Of a stretch of DNA of 27,625 bases, positions 20,698 through 27,625 are shown piece after piece. The stretch spans positions 1-27,625 of the forward strand of contig NW_022205072.1 of assembly GCF_008831285.2 (NCBI RefSeq), in the 5' to 3' direction. Each line of letters begins with the position of its first letter. Within the stretch, counting starts at the first letter, position 1. Source of the DNA: Nymphaea colorata. Its lineage: Eukaryota > Streptophyta > Magnoliopsida > Nymphaeales > Nymphaeaceae. A program made the translations under genes and the position numbers. The notes under the pieces were generated by a model. The model did not search any database, was not told the DNA's origin, and worked only from the letters and a program-made list of their open reading frames with translations.

Positions 20698-22870
20698 ATG
20701 GTCATATTGTATATCCATTAGTAATAACAATAGGATGAAGGTCAAAAATCGATCATTTCTCAGATAATTAAATCACTATGCATCTACTTTCTCAAAGGAG
20801 TGCGTAGGGTACTCTTCGAGCAATCTCATTTATCACCCTACCTGCCAATCATCAAAGAGCAGCTTACCGACAAGATCATCAGGATATACGATGATGGCGC
20901 TTTCGCCGCCCCCAAGGAAATCATAGATATCATCACCACGGTCATCGAAAGGGCAAACGCGAGGAATTGTTTTCTAACTTGCTGACCATATCAAAGGAAT
21001 GCTACAATCCAATCATGACCAGACTGATGATCTGGTACGTACTGGTCTTTATCTCCATCATCTCTACCTACTTCATGACGGGAATGGCGTTATTCTACGG
21101 TCTTTAGGCATGGGACGATCTCACAACCAACCATTCACCATCACTCTCAACATAATCTGCATCGTTGTCTTCGCTCTCGACATCATGGTGCAATTGAACG
21201 TCGGTTTCCTCTTCAGGGGAATGATAATCCTGGAAAAAGATAGAGCCATGAGTCGGTACCTTCGCTCTTTCTTCGCGACTGATGTCATTCTAGTGGCCAT
21301 ACTGATAGCAACAATAGCAAGCAGCTAGTACTATATGAACATCCCGAAGATGATAGTGTTTCTAAAGTTCATCCGCATGTTTGAAATCGACTAGCTTTAC
21401 ATGCGTAAGTTGTCAACTAATCCCAATGCTAAGGCTGTCTACGTTATAGGGAAGCAGCTTATCACTATTTTCGTCATTGCCCATACCTTAGGAGTCGTCT
21501 TTTACGCGATAGATTATGCTCTAACTCAGGATCCTGTCTGCCAAACAATAATTCTCGTATTTTAGCATATATTTAGTGTGCTGGCTTTACTCTGCGACTG
21601 CCCATAATTCAATCATTCTTTATGGTTGGCGTTTAAGGTATTTCTATTCCCTATATTGGGGGGTCAACACGATAGGCACCATTAGCTACGGAGACATCGC
21701 GCCGAACAATCCTTACGAGGTGGTCTACGCACTCGGTTGTTTCTGTTTCAGCATGATAACTTACGGATACGTGGTCAACAACATCATCAAGATCATCCTG
21801 TGGGCGAGAAACACGAAGGACAGCTTTAGAGCTCACCTTATCCTCTACACTACCTATATGGACAATCTTGGATTAGCAAACAGCATCAATATGATTTTAG
21901 AGACTACCTTGAAGCCCAATACTATGAAGAAAAGAATAGGAGTTTTGTATTAGAAGAGGAAATGAAGTCAAGATTGCCGGTGGATCTCAAGTAGGAATTG
22001 CTAAAGAGTGCATATTTCAAATGTATACGGGTCTTTAGTTCGTATTTTTCAATTCTCCATCGATTGTGAAAGTGCTTTACTTTCTCTAAGAGAAGAAATT
22101 TACATAAAATGAGGTGATTTTGACTCAAGGATCTCCTTTATCTCAACTCATCTACTTGCATAAGGGAGAAATAGAGCTATCTTGCAAGTATTACCAAAAA
22201 GAATACACGATAACGACAATCAATGTAAATGATATATAATCAAGACTCAGGATTAATTTGTGGCCCTCTATGAGTTGGTCCTCAACGAAAGGGCTACTTT
22301 TTCGGTAAAGACATCGAAAAACTCAACCATGTACTTTTTAAGTAAGTAAAAGATGGAAAATTAGCTGCAAAAATATACAGACCTAAGAGAAAATTTCAAG
22401 CTAGTGAGAGACGAGATAAAATACGACAACAACTATAAAAGAATCTTCTATAAGTGCTACTATTGCAGCTCCAACCATCATTGGTACAAATGCACGAACA
22501 TCTTTCCTAATTTTAGCAACGTTTCCTTGGCTAAGTATAAGGCAAGGACGTAGAAATAGAGTAGAGTTGCCTACTGCCGTTACAATGTTTGGAAGAATAG
22601 GGACGATTTGAGTTAGTTGGAAAGGATCAGCATCAACAAGAAGGATCATATCCTCAGGAAGCTAGAAGAGAGGGTGTATGAATTGAGAGCGATTAAGGAA
22701 TCACGAAGGAGGGCTTTGATATCGATGTTCACCACGAATGGGTCTATTACAAGCCGACTCACAACCTCTCCAGGTTCAAATAGGAATGGAACATGAGAAA
22801 AAAGAGACAACCATAGCCAATTTTGCCCCAAATGGCGTTTTTCAACTTCAAGGCGTTCAGTGCTTTTTGA
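20698..22870 (+). CDS. six-TM potassium-channel-like protein with cNMP-binding-type domain
   Basis: About 710 residues. ATG 20698 is tentative, because the frame is open further upstream. S1 is LMIWYVLVFISIISTYFM. S2 is IICIVVFALDIMV. S3 is DVILVAILIATI. S4 has few charges (KMIVFLKFIRMFEID). S5 is LITIFVIAHTLGVVFYAI. The pore is YFYSLYWGVNTIGTISYGDI, where the usual Gly-Tyr-Gly filter reads Ser-Tyr-Gly. Then S6, a C-linker (DYLEAQYYEEKN, LPVDLKEELL) and a cyclic-nucleotide-binding-type barrel (NEVILTQGSPLSQLIYLHKG). The tail has a Cys/His cluster (CYYCSSNHHWYKC). Six one-base contractions (near 20968, 21125, 21578, 21888, 22050, 22710) plus introns at 21557-21576 and 22225-22250 give an exact multiple of three. 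Likely a plasma or ciliary membrane cation channel. Confidence 0.8.
21557..21576 (+). other. candidate 20-nt intron in the channel gene
   Basis: GTATTTTAGC...TATTTAG, exactly 20 nt, lies where the S5-pore linker changes frame before CWLYSATAHNS. One missing base next to it is also needed, so a single one-base insertion is an alternative. Confidence 0.5.
22225..22250 (+). other. 26-nt intron in the channel gene
   Basis: GTAAATGATA...GACTCAG. Removal joins YTITTIN to DEFVALYELVLNERATFSV within the nucleotide-binding-type domain and restores frame without any indel. Confidence 0.65.
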
Positions 22871-22973
22871 TCACCATACCCATCACTACAATATATTCTT
22901 GTCTATTTGTGAAAATAGATAGGCCTCTCATAATCACACGTTTTATTATAATTTTGAATTTTCTTAATAAACA

Positions 22974-23650
22974 ATGGATGAAAGTGAAAGAGATCGGGAA
23001 AAGTACGAAAAAATGGAAAGGACAACTTATGCAGGTGGTGAAAAGACATAATCTCCTTCAGTCCTCTCGCAATAAGTTAAAAGATAGAAGCAAGAAAGCC
23101 CAAAAAATGGCAAACATCAGTCCTCAAAAAGTAAACCATTCGATAGAATCAATGAGATTGGTTACGTTATGACCACGTACATTCAAATCAGAATCATCCA
23201 GCAGGTCTAAAATAGCAATACACGTCATTGCAGGTATTTGATTTTCCAAGTACCATTTACACTAATGCTTTGCGACACTCTCCAGCATCACCACCCGGCT
23301 CCAAGTCCATCCTCTTTGAGATTCTGATTGATCAGATCAAAAGATTGCAAGAGATAAGCTCTAAACCGCCGCTTCAACTGCCTGCTGATGAGGTAATGGG
23401 CGTGATTGCGATGGCTATGAACTTTGAGAAAGTGCCAAAGGGGTATTTTTTGCGGGAATTGGCTAAATTCGTGGAAAGATATTCTAACAAAATGGCAACG
23501 TTCATGCCTTATTATGATGCTCTTTTCAGACTAGTCCTCAGACGTGATTCATATATTGGCAAGTAGACCACGATTGGACAGTTAAACGATATTTTCAGCA
23601 AAACCGTCGCAGAAATCAGGTAAAAGTACCATAATTTTGATTTGCAATGA
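22974..23650 (+). CDS. unknown protein, 215 aa, one intron
   Basis: ATG 22974 (MDESERDREKYEKMERTTYA) to UGA 23648-23650. A 29-nt GT...AG intron at 23205-23233 makes one exact 215-residue frame with no indel. The first 65 residues are polar, rich in Lys, Ser, Gln and Glu (PSVLSQEVKREKQESPKNGK). The rest is a helical globular domain: GYVMTTYIQIRIIQQVFDFP, SILFEILIDQIKRLQEISSK, DEVMGVIAMAMNFEKVPKGY, ELAKFVERYSNKMATFMPYY, FRLVLRRDSYIGK. I do not recognise the fold. It lies 103 bp after the channel gene on the same strand and converges on the kinase gene. Confidence 0.7.
23205..23233 (+). other. 29-nt intron
   Basis: GTCTAAAATA...CATTGCAG within the 22974-23650 gene. Its removal fuses IRIIQQ to VFDFPST and closes the reading frame exactly. 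Confidence 0.7.
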
Positions 23651-23837
23651 TTATTCCTTGTTATTATATAATTAGTTATTGCTATTAAGTCTAGTTGGTA
23701 ATGTGTGCTTCAAAGGTTTAAATAATTATCTTGCTAGACTTAACTAGACTTAAATAATAATCTAACTAGCTTATTAAAATTATGCTTATTTGACGCTTGC
23801 AAGTTGATAAGATCAACTGATAAGCATAAAATGCTCA
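23651..23837. repeat. AT-rich convergent 3' region with short repeats
   Basis: 187 bp between two stops. It contains two near-identical copies of TAGACTTAA (about 23736-23755) plus a related CTAACTAGC, in AT-rich DNA. It may serve as a bidirectional 3' end region. No clear hairpin was established by eye. Confidence 0.35.
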
Positions 23838-25157
23838 TCAAAAAAGATCGCTCAGCATCCCTCCCTAAGCTAACAGGAAAGGATGCTCAAGCAACTCAGG
23901 TACTGTATATCTGTCCCTGGGGTCCTTCTTCAAGCAGACCAAAATGAAATCCTTCGCCTACTCGCTCACCGCCATCGCCTTTGTGAACTTAATATCCTCT
24001 CAATCTTCATAAATGGCAAATTACAATTCTTACGAAATCCTTCTACGTGGTGATTTAGAAAGGCACCCGACCAAACAAAAGCTCATAGGTGAGGATGCCG
24101 ATGCTCCAGACATCGATCTTATTGTTGTAGTTCTTCCGCTTGAGAAGCTAAGGCGAAACGTAGAGAGGTGTCCCGCAAAAGGTTTCTCGCATTGTTTTTG
24201 AGCTTATCGACCATCCGAAATCGCATATCTTCACGAATCCCTACTTCATCCATGGTGTACATTTTGGTAGATGATGTTTTATGGCTTTAAATCGCGATGG
24301 ATTATCTAGTAGGCATGCATATAATCTAAAGCTCTGCATATCTGTTGCACGATCGCTCTAGTGGTTTCTTCGGCAAGTTTTCTCTTCTTTTTCAGCAGGT
24401 TATACAGTTGTCCTGAGCTGCAGAGTTACTGAATCAAGTAGAAGTGTTTTTCATCACTGAAGAAGCCATAAAGCCTGACTATATTGGGGTGGTTGAGGAA
24501 GCTTTGGATCTTTACTTCTCGTGTTAGCTGTGTGAGAAATTTCTCATCGATGTGCTTTTTACTTATTATCTTGAGAGCGCTTATAAAACCTGTCCTCTTG
24601 TGTTGAGCCACATAGACCTCACCGAACTTTCCAGATCCTAAAAGCTTACCCAATGCAAAGTCTTCAATTTTTAGATGATTTTTGTGTTCTTCAGGTTTGA
24701 GCCTATTGGAGTAGGAAGAAGCGGTGGACATGGTCTAGCTGTAGGGTGATTTGTTGTGAGATCTATCATTGAAATTGTTGCAGTTTTCGCCATTTTCGTT
24801 CGCTTCATCATCTTCGTCGTTGTTGGTTAGTTCTGCACCATAGATTTACCTGCGTTTTTTCTCCTTTTCTGAATCTTTTCCCTCACTAAGTCCACTGAGT
24901 GTGGGCTGTATGGGTGTATAATTGCTCTTGCTGGGGTTGCGTTGTCCTTCCCAGCTAATCTTTTTCTTGTGTGTTTAATCCTTATGTTCGGTATCTTGCT
25001 TGGTTTCTTCTTTATTTGGCTTTTTCTTAAGGTTCATCAACTTGTAGATCTGATCGAGCTAGTTTTTCAAATGTTATCCGTATTTCTCTAAGGATATCTC
25101 CTAATTGCCCTCCTTGAAGTCCCGCTAGGTCTTTAGTCGCTTGTACGCGTTTTGCAT
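23838..25157 (-). CDS. Aurora-like protein kinase with long N-terminal extension
   Basis: 426 residues from ATG 25155-25157 ([18 protein letters not shown]) to UGA 23838-23840, with two 20-nt introns and one missing base near 23997; the total divides by three. Residues 1-160 are charged and probably disordered. The kinase domain starts at about 164: [15 protein letters not shown] lysine, [105 protein letters not shown] and the overall pattern point to Aurora kinases, which act on spindles and, in protists, on basal bodies and flagella. The Glu of DLKPEN (24279-24281), of SPE (24148-24150), of PFE and of SEEAKD are UAA or UAG. Confidence 0.9.
24005..24024 (-). other. 20-nt intron 2 of the kinase gene
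   Basis: Coding strand GTAATTTGCC...TATGAAG. Without it the frame hits UGA inside the C-lobe. With it (plus one missing base) KDFVRI continues into [20 protein letters not shown]. Confidence 0.7.
24241..24260 (-). other. 20-nt intron 1 of the kinase gene
   Basis: Coding strand GTACACCATG...TGAAGTAG, with a premature UGA inside. Removal gives [17 protein letters not shown], the expected catalytic-loop to DFG spacing. Confidence 0.88.
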
Positions 25158-25580
25158 GAAGGAATTGTAATAAAATTTCAATTATAACTTTATAAGGCCC
25201 AAGCACTTATTTTTGGCAGGAAGTAACATCCACAATCATTTTTGGCTTTTTGGAGAATGGAAGGGGCAGAGATCGTGAAAACTGAAGATAAAAATAGAGA
25301 AATTAATGTTTTTAAAACAAGTTAGGATAATATATGCTGAAATTTAAATGCAGGGTATAATTATTCAGGAAAAAGTTTAGGTTTTTTCAAGATTAAGATT
25401 CAAATTGCCATCCAATCGTTGATTTCTGCCTTGGCCTTTATGAGAAAAGCGAATACAGTTAGATAGGGACGTATATGACTCAAGAAATTCTGTAATGTCT
25501 TCATAATGTAAGTCACAACAATTATTGAATTTTTATGTTCCGTGGATCGAAGATATTAGACCGATGCGAAAATCAAAATA
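25158..25580. other. intergenic region between kinase and TTLL genes
   Basis: 423 bp, AT-rich. It holds the kinase promoter and the TTLL 3' end. A 34-codon minus-strand ORF (about 25401-25505, ending at UGA) begins MKTLQNFLSHIRPYLTVF, too short to call. Nothing else was recognised. Confidence 0.4.
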
Positions 25581-27370
25581 TCACCTACGCACTAAAGCCA
25601 TCCTTTTTCCCATAGTTTTCTCATTTACGCCTTCACGGAAATCTCCCAATAGCTACCACATGTTTTCCTCATTCGGGAAGCCTTTCACTGGGTATACTTC
25701 GTGATTTTCGTTATGTTTTAGGCCGAAGATCTTATCGATGGTCAGTTTGAACATGTCATCGAGCATGCGAGGAATGAGCATTTTGAGACGGAGCTGCACT
25801 CTTCGATGGCTGGATTCGTATTGATTTCGATGAGCCACACCTTGTAGGCCTAGTCGATCATGAAATCGTAGCCGAACAACTCAAAGCACTCCTTCCTGCC
25901 GTTTATGTTGATTTTGCGACGAGCCGAGCACATGGATAGCCATATCATCTACCTGATCTTGGTCTGGATGCGGGTGTAGGTGGCATCATCGGGGAAATAT
26001 TACTTCAATTCCGTGAGGGAAATTTGGTTGCCTGAAGATTCATCGTATTCATTGCAGTGCTTCTGAACTGAGTTGTTGGTGAGATGGATGAAGGGATTGG
26101 TGTGGTTGTCTGTTGAGTATTTGTGGGAGGAGAAACGCAGGTAACCCTATCTAAAGAAGTAGACTTCGTAGTTTTGAGTAAGCAATGCCCAAACTCTTAT
26201 GTCGAATTTGCGCTACTTGACCAGCATGGGGCATTAGATGTACTTTTGGACGATGAAGCTCAACACACGTAGACTGCTTTGTTTGCCCTTATCCTCGTTT
26301 TCTATTCTGGTAGTTTTGTCTAAGATTTTATCTAAGTTTTCTCGCTACTTTCCTTGGTAATTTTGTCCTTGGACTATTCTATTTTCTTTAATGATCTATC
26401 TTCTATTTTCTCCTCTTTTTTTTCTTTGCTTAATCCCTTCTCTTCTTCCTCATCAGTGATAATCTTCATCGTCGTTTCTTCATTATCCGAGATCCGAAAG
26501 ATATCTCCAATTCCTTGCTTATCTTCATAATCCTCCAATCCTTCGCCTTCATAGTACTTCCAAATAAGCTTCTAAAACTCGGAAAGATTGCTGAAGAGCG
26601 ATACTCCTCTTCCTCTATTCATAAACGTCGGTTTTAGGATCCAAAGATAGGCATTTGATTTACTGAAAAATGTTTTTGGGCATGTTGGCTTGCAGTAAAA
26701 GTTTCCTTGTGATTTCTTGTGCAATTGCTGAGCTGAGAGATAGGGTGTATACTTGGTCCTTGGGAGCAGGATGGAGTGTACTTTAGGTCCATTATATTTA
26801 TCAGGAAGATTGCGGTTATAAAACTTGATGAACCCGTGGAGGGCAAGATCCTCTTCGCCGGTGGTGAGGTCGATGATGAAGGTGGTGGGGATGTAGTTGA
26901 AGGCGTTGAGCTTGTTGGACTCGCAGAAGTTGATCATGTTCCACACCAGGCGTTGCTTGTTGGTGATCTCGCGGTGGAACTAGAAGTGGTTGAAACACAG
27001 ACACTCCTTGCCCACTGGTGATACTTAAAACCGAAGAGTTTTGCGTCCATTTCAGCAAAATCCCTTCGTGATTGCTCGACTCCATGAGGCCTTTGCGTTG
27101 GGACAGGGCACGCTTGACTGCCTCGTGGTTGTTGCCTTTGCCGAGGTAATAGTACCTGGCGCCCTATCCCCACTCCTTGATGGGTTCCATCCTGGGTGCG
27201 ACGTTGAAGAAGCTTTCTGCGGCTTCTTCTTTCTTGATGAGGCTTTTGGACTCGCGCTGTTTGAACTTGAGCGAGCCGTTGGTGTGGCCCTTGGGGGTCT
27301 TCGAGCGTTCCTCCGAGGACTGCTTTCGGAACTTGGATGTGTTCGTTGAGTTTTGAGAGCTCTGGAACAT
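25581..27370 (-). CDS. tubulin tyrosine ligase-like (TTLL) enzyme
   Basis: About 596 residues from ATG 27368-27370 (MFQSSQNSTNTSKFRKQSS) to UGA 25581-25583. One base is extra near 27006 and single bases are missing near 26275 and 25782; the total then divides by three. TTL-family motifs in order: YYYLGKGNNHEAVKRAL, NHFEFHREITNKQRL, WILKPTFMNRGRGVSLF (ATP-grasp lysine and glycine loop), VQKYIECPMLVKERKFDIRV, YFFREGYLRFSSHKYS, FIHLTNNSVQKH, FELFGYDFMIDEAYKVWLIE and INTNPAIEECSS. A Glu/Lys-rich insert lies between the ATP-binding and QKYI regions. UAA/UAG encode the Glu of QKYIE (26234-26236), REGYLR (26147-26149) and MIDE (25850-25852). The enzyme adds amino acids to tubulin tails in cilia or cortex; which modification cannot be told. 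Confidence 0.92.
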
Positions 27371-27554
27371 CACTATTATATTACAACGCGAACAAATAGC
27401 TGTGACACCCACAAATACAACCCCAATATGTAATGATAGTCGGGAAAAAGGAAAAGCGGGAGGCGAGAAGGAACCAAGCAAACAAAAGGAAGAATGAATA
27501 ATGAATACTTAGATTAAATATAGCGTATGAATTTAGACGAAAATATATATTATG
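27371..27554 (-). promoter_or_regulatory. subtelomeric 5' region of the TTLL gene
   Basis: Only 184 bp separate the TTLL start codon from the telomere, so the promoter and 5' untranslated region must fit here. AT-rich stretches (27495-27553) are visible. No defined element is recognised. Confidence 0.45.
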
Positions 27555-27625
27555 TTGGGGTTGGGGTTGGGGTTGGGGTTGGGGTTGGGGTTGGGGTTGG
27601 GGTTGGGGTTGGGGTTGGGGTTGGG
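27555..27625. repeat. right telomere, (GGGGTT)n
   Basis: About 12 uninterrupted GGGGTT units to the last base, complementary in type to the left-end CCCCAA array, so both ends of the chromosome are present. Confidence 0.97.

Noticed and set aside
26776-27349. Plus-strand ORFs opposite the TTLL gene
   Set aside because: They are antisense shadows of codon-biased TTLL coding sequence; the minus strand carries all family motifs.
1-27625. UAR = glutamine (Tetrahymena/Paramecium code)
   Set aside because: It reads through the same frames, but conserved columns at UAR codons are Glu (DLKPEN, SPE, QKYIE, REGYLR, LRDEW) and conserved Gln uses CAR.

Overview
This window looks like one complete macronuclear chromosome of a ciliate. 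It starts with about 13 copies of CCCCAA (1-79) and ends with about 12 copies of GGGGTT (27555-27625). Genes are packed on both strands between the telomeres, often with 35-250 bp between them. UGA is the only stop I can support. UAA and UAG occur inside nearly every clear gene, and where an aligned residue is strongly conserved it is glutamate: the DLKPEN and SPE motifs of a kinase, the QKYIE, REGYLR and DE motifs of a TTLL enzyme, and LRDEW of a GH3 enzyme. Conserved glutamines use CAA/CAG. UAR=Glu with UGA stop is the code known from peritrich ciliates (NCBI table 30), so I infer a peritrich or relative, not a UAR=Gln ciliate such as Tetrahymena or Paramecium.

Two things break the reading frames. 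First, there are very small spliceosomal-type introns, most often exactly 20 nt (GT...AG), with a few of 26-29 nt. Removing them restores textbook motifs, such as the first EF-hand loop of the centrin and the kinase DFG region. Second, there are many one-base contractions, usually in homopolymers, that hit conserved enzyme cores. I read these as unpolished long-read consensus errors, not pseudogenes. Coordinates below span whole genes, and corrected lengths were checked for divisibility by three where stated.

Left arm (1-3.9 kb): AT-rich, with two SHAQKYF/Myb-like genes (144-740 minus; 2799-3362 plus) and three weak orphan ORFs. Next come a large minus-strand DH-PH-PX-FERM-like gene (3944-6679), a long coiled-coil gene (6771-9090 minus) with a small ORF upstream, a plus-strand cytoskeleton-like gene (9435-10540), another long coiled-coil gene (10575-12489 minus) and a small basic protein (12564-13184 minus).

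Middle (13.5-20.5 kb): a GH3 beta-glucosidase (13571-15824 plus), a third Myb-like paralogue (15957-16493 minus), an orphan ORF, a coiled-coil gene (17593-18191 plus), a MaoC-like hydratase (18315-18664 minus), a dual-specificity phosphatase (18882-19304 plus), a centrin (19349-19922 minus) and a small coiled-coil gene (20033-20454 minus).

Right arm: a six-TM potassium-channel-like protein with a cyclic-nucleotide-binding-type domain (20698-22870 plus), an unknown gene (22974-23650 plus), an Aurora-like kinase (23838-25157 minus) and a tubulin tyrosine ligase-like enzyme (25581-27370 minus) ending 184 bp from the telomere. Many of these genes (centrin, TTLL, Aurora-like kinase, several coiled coils) would fit basal-body, microtubule or cortical functions, but nothing shows co-regulation. 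I saw no tRNA, rRNA, transposon or CRISPR array.
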